33,981 nucleotides of DNA from Clostridia bacterium (GCA_030625965.1 DAOUPV010000019.1:1-33981); one strand, 5' to 3'. Positions 15,610-23,530 are shown, counted from the stretch's first letter. Notes: generated by a model from the sequence alone, not told the origin. A program made the numbers and translations.

Positions 15610-16842
15610 TTAACGCTTCAGGTTCACTAATTCTTGCAGCACCTCATCCGATGTGGTTATGATCTTGGAATTAGCTTGGAATCCACGCTGGGCCACAATC
15701 ATCTCAGTGAATTCCCGGGACAGGTCCACATTGGACATCTCCAGAGAGTTCGAGGAAATGGAACCTCGACCGTCCGCACCTGCGGCACCTAACAAAGCGT
15801 CGCCTGAGTTCCATGAAGTGGCGTACAGATTGCCACCCATCTTCTCCATACCTTGGGGGTTGGTTACCGTAGCCAGCGCAATGGTGGCCACATGGTTGTC
15901 CCTACCGTTGGAGAAATTGCCGATGATGCTGCCCTCGGAATCGATACCCATACCGATCAGGTTGCCGGCTGGATATCCGTCAGGACTACAGAACAATGAG
16001 CTGACCCCGCCATACTGGGTGAACTTCTCTGGATTGAAAACGATGTTCGCACCGGTGATGTCCACTGCTGATGCGCCATTATTAAAGGTGATGCTGATAT
16101 CATCTAGGTTTTGGCTCACAAAAACACCTTCCTCGTTAAATACGATTTCGCCGTCACCACCCGACATGGAGTCGATTTCCGCATCAACGGAGCTGAAGGC
16201 ACAATCATAGTTGTCGGGCGAGGTCCGGTCAAAGGAGATCGTGATGGTGTGTGATTCTCCCAGGGAATCGTATATAGTCATGTTGGATTCGATGTGATCG
16301 GCTCCTTCACTGTCGATGTTGCCTTCGAAGCCAAGTGATGTGGTTTCGCTTGCCGCCATGTTTAGGCTGGACAGATCGATGGTTTCCAGAGGCTGGGTGG
16401 TGTCGATGGATGATGCTGTGCCTTTGTTCCATCCCTGGACCTTTTCGCCGCTGACTGTAACCAGGTTGCCGGCTGAGTCGATGCTGAAATTGCCGGCCCG
16501 GGTGAAGAGGTTGCTGGTTCCATCACTGACTACGAAGAACCCTTCGCCGTCGATGGACAGGTCGTTGGGATTGTCAGTGCTCTGTTTGTTACCGTTGGTA
16601 TAGTTGGTCGATATGCTCCCAATTGAGGTCCCCAAACCCACCTGGTAGGGATTGATCCCGCCCGTACCTTCCTCCGAAGGTGACTGGGAGGTGGAGATGG
16701 TTTGGCTCAAGACCTCCTGAAAGGTTACTGAAGAGCTCTTGTAAGCGACCGTGTTTACATTGGCGATGTTATTACCGATAACATCCAGTTTCTGTTGATG
16801 CACGCGCAAGCCGGATACTCCGGCATACATAGATCTAAGCAT
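15610..16842 (-). CDS. flgE: FlgE, hook protein
   Basis: FlgE polymerises into the hook joining rod and filament. The 410-residue product has the rod/hook N-terminal motif (MLRSMYAGVSGLRVHQQKLDVIGNNIANVNTVAYKS), the FlgE/F/G motif (LSIDGEGFFVVSDGTSNLFTRAGNF) and the C-terminal motif (ISSNSLEMSNVDLSREFTEMIVAQRGFQANSKIITTSDEVLQELVNL). Length is typical of a single-domain-insert hook protein. A 73-bp gap separates it from the upstream small gene, with an AAAGGAG SD near the ATG. Confidence 0.97.
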   Translation of the reverse strand: MLRSMYAGVSGLRVHQQKLDVIGNNIANVNTVAYKSSSVTFQEVLSQTISTSQSPSEEGTGGINPYQVGLGTSIGSISTNYTNGNKQSTDNPNDLSIDGEGFFVVSDGTSNLFTRAGNFSIDSAGNLVTVSGEKVQGWNKGTASSIDTTQPLETIDLSSLNMAASETTSLGFEGNIDSEGADHIESNMTIYDSLGESHTITISFDRTSPDNYDCAFSSVDAEIDSMSGGDGEIVFNEEGVFVSQNLDDISITFNNGASAVDITGANIVFNPEKFTQYGGVSSLFCSPDGYPAGNLIGMGIDSEGSIIGNFSNGRDNHVATIALATVTNPQGMEKMGGNLYATSWNSGDALLGAAGADGRGSISSNSLEMSNVDLSREFTEMIVAQRGFQANSKIITTSDEVLQELVNLKR

Positions 16843-16915
16843 ATTCTCTCCTTTAAGAGAGGTGTGGCAGGCCCGTCTGGCGTTCGGGGTCTGTTAGCTT
16901 CCATAATCAGTCCAG

Positions 16916-17287
16916 CTATCTGTTGACCACACCGTCTACATTCGTAAAAACTTTGCCCTTCATGCTGTCCATTGCAGTTACAATGGTCCTTGAAGAGACA
17001 TTGGCAATATATACAAAATTCCCGGTCACGATGACCGGTGTCTTCATGCCCTTTTCCGAGGCGATATCCAACGCTTCCTCAATCTTACCCATTTCTTCTT
17101 GGTCTAGATTGATATTGCGTTCCTGGATGCGCTCGCTGGCATGTTTGGAAAACTTGACACCTTGGTTCTTCCTTACGGACTGATCCAGCACTTTCTGGAA
17201 CTGGCCCTCAGGGTGAACCTTCGTTTTCTGCTTAACTGCGCTCTCCTGCAGAGACCGTATGCGCAACATTTCGATTGAGTTACTCAT
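16916..17287 (-). CDS. Small flagellar operon protein (TIGR02530 type)
   Basis: A 123-residue protein between flgD and flgE, the place occupied in many Clostridia and bacilli by the TIGR02530 family of unknown function. The diagnostic core is visible: VKFSKHASERIQERNINLDQEEMGKIEEALDIASEKGMKTPVIVTGNFVYIANVSSRTIVTAMD. The family name comes from recall of this SxHAxxRIxxR pattern. The ATG at 17285-17287 overlaps the flgD stop by 8 bp and has GAGGTG four bases upstream; longer in-frame starts lie inside flgD. Role unknown, presumably hook assembly given its neighbours. Confidence 0.88.
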   Translation of the reverse strand: MSNSIEMLRIRSLQESAVKQKTKVHPEGQFQKVLDQSVRKNQGVKFSKHASERIQERNINLDQEEMGKIEEALDIASEKGMKTPVIVTGNFVYIANVSSRTIVTAMDSMKGKVFTNVDGVVNR

Positions 17288-17654
17288 GGCGCACCTCAAT
17301 GATGTCATCCACATCCAGGCTGTATTCGTCCACGCTTAGCTTGAGCTTGTCTCCCTGAATGCTGACGGCTTCCACAACACCCTCAATGATCTGATTGTTC
17401 CTCTCGGCCTGTACTTGCTTACCGATCAGGTTATACACACTGAGCCGTGCCACCTCATCCTTGAGACTTTGAATCTCCTCCAACATAGAAAACTGGCTGG
17501 TCTGTGATATGAACTCGTTGTCCTCCATGGGAGAAAGCGGGTCCTGATACTTCATCTGGGTCACCAGTAACTGGAGAAAAAACTCCTTGTCGATTTTACT
17601 TTCAGTTTCCACACTGGTCGTGAATCCCTGAGCACCTACAGCTGATACTTCCAT
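17280..17654 (-). CDS. flgD: FlgD, hook cap/scaffold protein
   Basis: FlgD caps the growing hook and guides FlgE assembly. The 124-residue product is the short Firmicute form. It has the N-terminal FlgD signature (KEFFLQLLVTQMKYQDPLSPMEDNEFISQTSQFSMLEEIQSL) and a small C-terminal domain (YNLIGKQVQAERNNQIIEGVVEAVSIQGDKLKLSVDEYSLDVDDIIEV). The longer FlgD_ig and FlgD_tudor domains of Proteobacteria are reduced. It follows fliK with a good GGAGGTG SD. Confidence 0.96.
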   Translation of the reverse strand: MEVSAVGAQGFTTSVETESKIDKEFFLQLLVTQMKYQDPLSPMEDNEFISQTSQFSMLEEIQSLKDEVARLSVYNLIGKQVQAERNNQIIEGVVEAVSIQGDKLKLSVDEYSLDVDDIIEVRHE

Positions 17655-17666
17655 CCTTTCACCTCC

Positions 17667-18926
17667 TTAGATCACGATATTAATACCTGTGCCGTCGATT
17701 TCCTGATTTTGTTCTTCCTCCGGCGTTTCCACACTGTAGCCACTAACATCTGCCTTTTCCTTCGCACCCTGATGGGTCTGGGATTCTCCATCTGTCATGT
17801 TCTGCTGCATCATGCCGGATTGGTTGAATTGGTGCATCAGTGATGATTCGGCCACTTCGGGTCTTAGTGTATCCACGATGATCTGGTCAACCTTGATCAT
17901 CCGCTCGGAGAGCAGATTGGCTATCTCCTCGATCCTGGGAGCCAACAACTTCTTCACCGACTGCTTTTGAGCACTGATCCTAGCGACACAGCCGGCCTCG
18001 GTCTTCTGGATATCTATCCTCAGTTCCCCCAGGTACTCCGGTTCCAACCTGACCCGCAGATATTCACCCTTGTCCCATCTGGCATTTTCAATGCTCTTTG
18101 CCATCTGTTGCACGATCTGGTTCCTGTCAGGAATCGTCTCCGCATCAGCAACAAATTCTCCTGATACCGGTTGGGGTTCCAGCTTGATCTCGACCTCGCG
18201 TTTGTCCAAGTTCAGATTCTGAACCATGGCTCTTTGCAGTGGGAACTCTTCTCTCTTCACGTGGTCCGACACGACCATTCCCTTGGGCACGCTCTCTTTC
18301 AGCGCTCTCCGGGGTCCGTGTTGTGACGCCTGGTCTGGGATCAGCGTCCATTGTCCCGGCGGCAAGGTTTTGGTACTCTCTCTGTTTGAAACCTGGACTT
18401 CCGAGAAGGTCTGCTGCAACAAGTGTAACCGCTGCACCTTGTCAGGCGGCTTCTCTGAGTCCGCGGCAACCATGGATATGGCCTGCCCCAGGGTTTCGTT
18501 CTTCAATCCTTCAGTGGCTACCTTTATCTCGGAACCCGGATCCTGAATCTGCAATCCGCATTCATTGTTCGCCTCTTCCAACACTGTTTCCGTTGGTTGG
18601 GTAAGGAGCCCTGACATCTGAATACCGAGAAGCATACGATCACTTGCGTCCATATCCTTCAATAAGTCCTCAGGCAGAAGCATATCTTCCTGAATCTGGC
18701 TTTGTTCCTGGGCTTTCGCCACGACTAGCGGTGTATCGAGTCCGTCCAGCAGGCTCAACGCTTCTTTAGAGACCAGGTCCTGGTTCTGCATGTTCTGGCT
18801 GAACAATTCGGCAAACACCTTGCCCTTATCCTTAGCCTTAACCATATCCGGCCCAATTCCCTCAGGCCGCCCTGCCATGACCGGCATCAGTGATGAAGCC
18901 ACCTCACAGCATACGTTACTGTTCAT
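17667..18926 (-). CDS. fliK: FliK, hook-length control protein
   Basis: FliK measures hook length and switches FlhB to late-substrate export. The 419-residue product has a long low-complexity, Gln/Glu-rich N-terminal part and a conserved C-terminal Flg_hook domain (GEYLRVRLEPEYLGELRIDIQKTEAGCVARISAQKQSVKKLLAPRIEEIANLLSERMIKVDQI). The ATG has an AAAGGAGGTG SD. It lies between the YlxF-type gene and flgD, the usual place. The N-terminal part cannot be assigned domains by eye, which is normal for FliK. Confidence 0.93.
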   Translation of the reverse strand: MNSNVCCEVASSLMPVMAGRPEGIGPDMVKAKDKGKVFAELFSQNMQNQDLVSKEALSLLDGLDTPLVVAKAQEQSQIQEDMLLPEDLLKDMDASDRMLLGIQMSGLLTQPTETVLEEANNECGLQIQDPGSEIKVATEGLKNETLGQAISMVAADSEKPPDKVQRLHLLQQTFSEVQVSNRESTKTLPPGQWTLIPDQASQHGPRRALKESVPKGMVVSDHVKREEFPLQRAMVQNLNLDKREVEIKLEPQPVSGEFVADAETIPDRNQIVQQMAKSIENARWDKGEYLRVRLEPEYLGELRIDIQKTEAGCVARISAQKQSVKKLLAPRIEEIANLLSERMIKVDQIIVDTLRPEVAESSLMHQFNQSGMMQQNMTDGESQTHQGAKEKADVSGYSVETPEEEQNQEIDGTGINIVI

Positions 18927-18961
18927 ATTCTCACCTCCTTTCCATATGTTATTGTTGTATC

Positions 18962-19531
18962 TTATTCCTGAACGCCTGAACTAAAGCGATCTGAAGCAAT
19001 TTCTGCTGCCAATTGGGGACTCAAGTTTTCCATAACGGAGGCTGCCTTGTCTTCCTTCAGCATGAAAATGATGTTGCGCACCAATTCCTTATCCTGCATG
19101 TTGCTTAAAAGTGTAGCCGCACCCTCGTCTTCCATTTCCTCGATAACCTCGGTAATCTCTGCGATGTTTCCGGACACTCCATAAAGGTCCTCTTCCATGG
19201 CCTCCAGCGCCGCTTGTCTCTGACCCAGTTCCTGTTCTTGGAGCAGTAGCGAACCTTCTCGCTCGTTCAGCTGGTTTTCCTTGACGCTTAGCCGTTCCTG
19301 CTCGCTCTTAATAACGGATTCTCTTTCCTGCAGTTGCCTAAGCACCTCAGGGTCCTCGGCTAGCGCTTCCTGTTCAACGGTTATGTTTTCCACGATCCGG
19401 GCAACCAGGTTATCCTTTACACCGCCCACATTCATGGCAAAGAGTCCGACTAGGATCAAAACGATGATGATCAGGCCGAAGCCTGCAAACAGTATCTTGT
19501 CAATGGTCCCCTTCTTGTCCTTTTTAGCCAT
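18962..19531 (-). CDS. ylxF: YlxF/MotE-type membrane protein
   Basis: A 189-residue protein with an N-terminal basic stretch and one membrane helix (KILFAGFGLIIIVLILVGLFAMNVGG), a long coiled coil (QEALAEDPEVLRQLQERESVIKSEQERLSVKENQLNEREGS and onward), and a C-terminal MgtE_N-like domain (LLSNMQDKELVRNIIFMLKEDKAASVMENLSPQLAAEI). This is the layout of MotE and of Bacillus subtilis YlxF, which normally sits between fliJ and fliK. Here it directly follows fliG after 22 bp, with fliH, fliI and fliJ absent. Probable function is as a stator or basal-body accessory; the symbol is by position. Confidence 0.85.
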   Translation of the reverse strand: MAKKDKKGTIDKILFAGFGLIIIVLILVGLFAMNVGGVKDNLVARIVENITVEQEALAEDPEVLRQLQERESVIKSEQERLSVKENQLNEREGSLLLQEQELGQRQAALEAMEEDLYGVSGNIAEITEVIEEMEDEGAATLLSNMQDKELVRNIIFMLKEDKAASVMENLSPQLAAEIASDRFSSGVQE

Positions 19532-19553
19532 ATGCTTCCTTTCCCTTCATCTC

Positions 19554-20561
19554 TTAACCGACCAGCTTGTCGTTGTCCCCTTTGCTTATGATGATCTCCT
19601 GTGTGCGCTCCATCTCCAAGATCTGGCTGACAATCTTCTGTTGTGCCTCCAAGACCTCGCCCAGCCTTACCTTGCCCAGCAAATCCATCTCCTGCTGCAG
19701 AATCTCGCTGACCCTCTGGGAGATGTTTTCGAATACCGTGCGCCTGACCACGTCGGTGGTGGACTTCAAGCCCATAGCCAGATCCTTGTTAGGAACTTTG
19801 GCCAGAACAACTTGAACCGTCTTGCGATCCAAATTGACGATGTCCTCGAAGATGAACATCTGCTTGCGGATCTCCTCAGCCATCTCCTCGTTTTCGATCT
19901 CCAAGGCATCGAAGATGCGTACCTCGGCTGACCTGTCGATGGCAGACAGGATATCGGCCGCTATGTTGATACCCATGGTGTCCGCGACGCTGTCAGGACC
20001 GAAGAAGGTGCTAATCCTGGATTTGATCTCCTCTTGCACCTGGTTTACAACCTCGGGTGATATCTTGCCGATCTTGGCGATTCTCTGGACAATATCCGCC
20101 TGTCGGTCCTCTTCCAGAGAAGCCAACACCGTTGCCGCCTGTTCCGAATCCATGTAGGTCATCACCAGGGCTAGCGTCTGGTTGCGTTCGAACTTCAGTA
20201 TATTTAACAATTCCCCTGCATCCACTTCATCCAGAAAGGAAAACGGTTTGTTCTGGTTATAGGAGGCAATCCTACCGATGATGTCCATGCATTTCTGGGT
20301 ACCCAGCGCTTCAGTGAGCACTTCCTTTGCGTAATCGATGCCGCCCCCGTTGATGTAGCCCTGAGCCAGGCACATCTCGTAGAATTCCAGAGCGATGCTG
20401 TTCTGCATCTCCTTGGTCACCGGTTTGTTGGTGGCGATATGATAGGTCAAACGCTGAATCTCGTCTTCATTCAGTTGCTTGAAGATTTCAGCCGATTTAT
20501 TCTTGTCGATGGAAACCAGCAGCAAAGCCGCTTTTTCCACCCCTGATAAGGCTATCTCCAT
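19554..20561 (-). CDS. fliG: FliG, flagellar motor switch/torque protein
   Basis: FliG joins the MS ring to the C ring and receives torque from MotA. The 335-residue product has all three domains: FliF-binding N-terminus (VEKAALLLVSIDKNKSAEIFKQL, GGGIDYAKEVL), the middle armadillo repeat, and the torque domain (EEMAEEIRKQMFIFEDIVNLDRKTVQVVLAKV, KVRLGEVLEAQQKIV). Residues equivalent to E. coli K264, R281 and R297 are kept, while D288 D289 appear as QE. The middle-domain FliM-binding motif EHPQ is ERNQ (residues 125-128), an unusual change. It starts immediately after the fliF stop. Confidence 0.97.
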   Translation of the reverse strand: MEIALSGVEKAALLLVSIDKNKSAEIFKQLNEDEIQRLTYHIATNKPVTKEMQNSIALEFYEMCLAQGYINGGGIDYAKEVLTEALGTQKCMDIIGRIASYNQNKPFSFLDEVDAGELLNILKFERNQTLALVMTYMDSEQAATVLASLEEDRQADIVQRIAKIGKISPEVVNQVQEEIKSRISTFFGPDSVADTMGINIAADILSAIDRSAEVRIFDALEIENEEMAEEIRKQMFIFEDIVNLDRKTVQVVLAKVPNKDLAMGLKSTTDVVRRTVFENISQRVSEILQQEMDLLGKVRLGEVLEAQQKIVSQILEMERTQEIIISKGDNDKLVG

Positions 20562-22160
20562 TTAATGACCTTCCTCCAAATAGCCCCGCGGGGCGTTTTT
20601 TTCTTCTTTCAACCAAAGACGCAACACCTGGGCTGCGCTCGCCGGGCTGGCTTCAATGATACTCCCAATTTCCTCCAGCACCTTCTGGTCTTTCTCCATG
20701 CTATCCATGTTTTCCAGGATCCCATCACGCTTCAGCTCCAGTTGTATCTCATCTTCACTGAGTCTCCTCGGCTCGTCATAGACGCTATCCTGTGCAGTAT
20801 AGATTTCCTGTACCACCGCTTTACGTGACTTGTTGAACTGTCGCAAGATCAGGATACCCAGCACCATCACCACCAGCAGAGCCACCACAATGATGATGGT
20901 CTCCTCAGATATGGGGAATCCTGCTGTCGTGCTTTCCAAGTCCTGCTGCACCTGCACCATATGTTCTTCGAAGGCAGTGAAGTTCATCTGATTCACACTG
21001 ATCTTGGCCGGCGCTATACCTACCGCCGTGGCCACGATGGCCTGTACATCATTCAACACGCTCTGGTCGACAGCTTCTCCATTGATGAGCACGGATAAGG
21101 AGAGGTCTTCAATGCCCCCCTGCGCCTCGTCGATGGTCTGTCTGAGCTCGTTGACACGGTAGTTGACCACCTTCTGGAAGCGATTGTTCATGCTATCACT
21201 TTCCACACTGTAGGTGCTGACGCTGTCGCTGCTGTTGGAGGATGAATCCGTCAACTTATCGTTCAGTTCCTCGATCAGGTAGGGAATCCCTTGGTCATCC
21301 ACCACCGGGGAATACTCGATCACTTCACTGCTCACCCGGTCCATGTTTACGATGGCATTAACGCCAACCTTGATGTTGTTTACCCCGAACACCGGCTCGA
21401 AAAGATAGAGTACCTTGGCTTCAATTCCCTTCTCAATTTCCTGTTCGAAGTCCAAAACTCCGCTGGCGGACTGTCCGTATCCATCATCGGTCAGAGGAAG
21501 GAGATCCCTCCAATCCTGGTCGATGACCGCTACGTTTTCCTGCTTCAGTCCGGATACACTGGTGGTCAGCAAACGCTGTACCGCCCGGATCTGGTCAACA
21601 CTGGGCTGGAAATTATTCTCCAGGTCCAATACGACGCAAGCACTGATACCTGCAGCTTCCTCATCAAAGCGGAAGACGCTGTCCTCTTCCATGGTGATAT
21701 TGACTACCGCGTTCTCAATGCCGTTCAGCATGGATATGGTGCTCCCCAAACGTTCCTGCAGCTGATAGACCAGCATGATCTTCTTATCCTGGTTGGATGT
21801 GGCGAAGCTGATGCTGTTCATATACAGATCATAGTTGAGACCCGTCTTGGGGTAGCCCTGCATGGCCAGTTGGATGCGGACCTGCTCTTCTTGCTTGGCA
21901 TCCACCAACACGGAACCATTTCCGTCCACAGTGGTCTTGACCCCCAGATCCTGCAGTACCGACAGGACTTCCTGAGATTCACCGGATTCCAGATCCGAAT
22001 AAAGGATGGTGTATTCGGTACGCCCCAAAAGGAATGAGATCAGAGACAGACACACCAGCAACAGGATGGAAAAAAGAACAACTCTTCTTCTGACCTTAGG
22101 TTGCAATGATGACCAGGATGATTTAATTTTATTTATGGTTTCTTGGACTTGCTGGGGCAT
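20562..22160 (-). CDS. fliF: FliF, MS-ring protein
   Basis: FliF forms the MS ring in the membrane, the first structure assembled. The 532-residue product has a first membrane helix (RRRVVLFSILLLVCLSLISFLLG), the YscJ/FliF domain (TEYTILYSDLESGESQEVLSVLQDLGVKTTVDGNGSVLVDAKQEEQVRIQLAMQGYPKTGLNYDLY), the C-terminal FliF domain (INVMDRV-like NIKVGVNAIVNMDRVSSEVIEYSPV), a second membrane helix (IIIVVALLVVMVLGILIL), and a FliG-binding tail (ASAAQVLRLWLKEEKNAPRGYLEEGH). All parts expected of FliF are present. Confidence 0.97.
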   Translation of the reverse strand: MPQQVQETINKIKSSWSSLQPKVRRRVVLFSILLLVCLSLISFLLGRTEYTILYSDLESGESQEVLSVLQDLGVKTTVDGNGSVLVDAKQEEQVRIQLAMQGYPKTGLNYDLYMNSISFATSNQDKKIMLVYQLQERLGSTISMLNGIENAVVNITMEEDSVFRFDEEAAGISACVVLDLENNFQPSVDQIRAVQRLLTTSVSGLKQENVAVIDQDWRDLLPLTDDGYGQSASGVLDFEQEIEKGIEAKVLYLFEPVFGVNNIKVGVNAIVNMDRVSSEVIEYSPVVDDQGIPYLIEELNDKLTDSSSNSSDSVSTYSVESDSMNNRFQKVVNYRVNELRQTIDEAQGGIEDLSLSVLINGEAVDQSVLNDVQAIVATAVGIAPAKISVNQMNFTAFEEHMVQVQQDLESTTAGFPISEETIIIVVALLVVMVLGILILRQFNKSRKAVVQEIYTAQDSVYDEPRRLSEDEIQLELKRDGILENMDSMEKDQKVLEEIGSIIEASPASAAQVLRLWLKEEKNAPRGYLEEGH

Positions 22161-22163
22161 GGA

Positions 22164-22457
22164 TTATACCTGCATTCTCATGATTTCTTTGTAGGCATCG
22201 ACGACCTTGTTGCGCATCTGCATGGTTAGCTGCAATCCTACGCTGGCTTTTTCGGATGCGATGAGGAACTCGTGGAAATCCTCGCTGGATCCGCTTAGGA
22301 GGCCTTCGATGCTTCCGTTGACCTCTGCGATGTTCTCGTCTATCTGTGACAGGGATTTTTCCAAAATGTCACCAAAATCGGCACCGGCTGCCTCGGTTTT
22401 TCTGGATATGATTTCACTTGTGCTGGGCATTATGCCCTTAATGGCTGATATGTCCAT
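22164..22457 (-). CDS. fliE: FliE, MS ring-rod junction protein
   Basis: FliE connects the MS ring to the proximal rod and is the first substrate of the export gate. The 97-residue product has the conserved C-terminal part (ASEKASVGLQLTMQMRNKVVDAYKEIMRMQV), matching the family pattern with L-x-L-x-x-x-V-R-N-K-x-x-x-A-Y-x-E-I-M-x-M-x-V. It lies between flgC and fliF, 3 bp before the latter. Confidence 0.96.
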   Translation of the reverse strand: MDISAIKGIMPSTSEIISRKTEAAGADFGDILEKSLSQIDENIAEVNGSIEGLLSGSSEDFHEFLIASEKASVGLQLTMQMRNKVVDAYKEIMRMQV

Positions 22458-22472
22458 GACTTATTCCTCCGC

Positions 22473-22913
22473 TTATTCCAAGATGCGCATAGCCCTGGTG
22501 AACAAGGACTTGGTTGCTTCCATGACCGTGGCATTGGCCTCGTAGGCCCTGGTCGCCGAAAGCATCTCGATCATCTCCTCGGTAGTATCGATATTGGGCC
22601 GCCGCACGTATCCATCCGCATCGGCCAACGGATGCTCTGGATCGTATTCCAACTTGTAAGGCTCACCCTTGGCATCTTCCACCTGAAGCGAAACCCCGCT
22701 GCCTTCCGCAGGAGCACTGAAGCGTGTAAGCACCTGAGAGAAGGAAACTTCCTGTTTGGATTCGGCCATCAGGGCCACCTTCCTTTGATACGGCTGTAGG
22801 TTGTCGGTGATTACCGTCTCCGCATTGGCAATATTCTGGGCGACGATTTCCATTCGTTTCTTCTGGGCATACAGGCCGCTAGCACTGATGTCCATCGCTC
22901 TAAGAAAGCTCAT
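22473..22913 (-). CDS. flgC: FlgC, proximal rod protein
   Basis: FlgC is a proximal rod protein. The 146-residue product has the rod N-terminal motif (MSFLRAMDISASGLYAQKKRMEIVAQNIANAETV), a central YKLEYDPEHPLADADGYVRRPNIDTTEEMIEMLSATRAYEANATVMEATKSLFTRAM, and the usual length. The DADGYVRxPN segment is diagnostic for FlgC. It follows flgB with a 3-bp gap. Confidence 0.97.
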   Translation of the reverse strand: MSFLRAMDISASGLYAQKKRMEIVAQNIANAETVITDNLQPYQRKVALMAESKQEVSFSQVLTRFSAPAEGSGVSLQVEDAKGEPYKLEYDPEHPLADADGYVRRPNIDTTEEMIEMLSATRAYEANATVMEATKSLFTRAMRILE

Positions 22914-22916
22914 ATC

Positions 22917-23294
22917 CTATCCTTTCGACTCTTCGATAACAGTCCTGAGCAGCTCCAATTGGTTACGTAGCGCCTCTGTGGCCAAATCGTACTTCATCTT
23001 GTTCACCGATAGGGACACCATTTCGGTCTCCACATTCACGTTATTTCCGTTCTCCTTGATGCTGAGGCCTGTACGGTTCAGGATCGAAAACCTTATGTCA
23101 CTGGCTTCGATCGGCTGGACGCTGTCCTTCTTATCCACGTATTTCTGCAGCATCTGTTCGAAATCGAGGTCCTTGGCCTTGTAGTCGGACGATTCGGCGT
23201 TGGCGATATTGTTGGATATGATCTCATTGCGTTTCCATAGACCTTCCAGGCTCTTCTGGAGCAGATCAATATTCTTGTTTATGTTATCAATCAT
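22917..23294 (-). CDS. flgB: FlgB, proximal rod protein; first gene of the early operon
   Basis: FlgB is a proximal rod protein and the first gene of the main flagellar operon, preceded by a c-di-GMP riboswitch. The 125-residue product starts MIDNINKNIDLLQKSLEGLWKRNEIISNNIANAESSDYKAKDLDFEQ, the FlgB pattern, and ends with SLSVNKMKYDLATEALRNQLELLRTVI. The ATG at 23292-23294 has GGAGGTG four bases upstream; a GTG four codons earlier would overlap this SD. A leader of nearly 400 bases separates it from the proposed sigma-A promoter. Confidence 0.96.
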   Translation of the reverse strand: MIDNINKNIDLLQKSLEGLWKRNEIISNNIANAESSDYKAKDLDFEQMLQKYVDKKDSVQPIEASDIRFSILNRTGLSIKENGNNVNVETEMVSLSVNKMKYDLATEALRNQLELLRTVIEESKG

Positions 23295-23352
23295 ATGCAC
23301 CTCCACAGTATATTATTTTGTGTATCACGGTTTCAAAACCCTGCGTTTTTCC

Positions 23353-23373
23353 GTTTTTTTGCAACAAAAAAAC
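23353..23373 (-). repeat. AT-rich perfect inverted repeat downstream of riboswitch
   Basis: A 9-bp perfect stem (G, seven T, G paired with C, seven A, C) with a 3-base loop lies directly after the riboswitch aptamer on the minus strand. The T7 arm (23366-23372) would also be the U-tract of any terminator formed by the aptamer's closing helix. Its role in the expression platform is inferred. Confidence 0.5.
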
Positions 23374-23375
23374 TC

Positions 23376-23462
23376 CTCCTTCGGTAACCGGCTACCCTAT
23401 ACATGCGTACGTAGGCCCTTGGCTTTGCGTCCCAAGCTTTTGCTTGGTTTGCCTTTTTCGGT
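23376..23462 (-). ncRNA. Cyclic-di-GMP-I (GEMM-I) riboswitch upstream of flgB
   Basis: The minus strand carries the GEMM-I signature in order: GGCAAACC (23446-23453), a hairpin CCAAGC-AAAA-GCTTGG (23432-23447), GGGACGCAAAGCC (23421-23433), a second variable hairpin starting CCTACG and ending TAGGGTAGCC (about 23391-23417), and the terminal GGTTACCGAAGG (23378-23389). This binds cyclic di-GMP. In Clostridioides difficile the same class in the same position ahead of flgB acts as a transcriptional OFF switch. Here the first loop is AAAA, not the usual GNRA tetraloop. A 7-bp closing pair ACTTTTC (23463-23469)/GAGGAGT (23372-23378) abuts a T7 tract. Aptamer identity is clear; the expression platform is inferred. 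Confidence 0.93.
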
Positions 23463-23504
23463 GAAAAGTCATCTTAAACAGACAAGACTAATAAACCTTG
23501 TTAT

Positions 23505-23530
23505 GCCCCTTCTCGAAAGGGTGCTTTTTT
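23505..23530 (+). terminator. Terminator-like hairpin on plus strand
   Basis: On the plus strand a 7-bp stem (GC, one bulged T on the 3' side, CCCTT paired with AAGGG) with a CTCGA loop is followed by T6 (23525-23530). It would stop plus-directed transcripts arising from the flgB/riboswitch side before they enter the fliR promoter area. No plus-strand gene lies upstream, so its substrate would be antisense RNA. Confidence 0.5.

Noticed and set aside
19946-19953. GCCGATAT on the minus strand inside fliG
   Set aside because: No matching -35 box 11 bases upstream; it lies mid-gene with tightly packed genes downstream.
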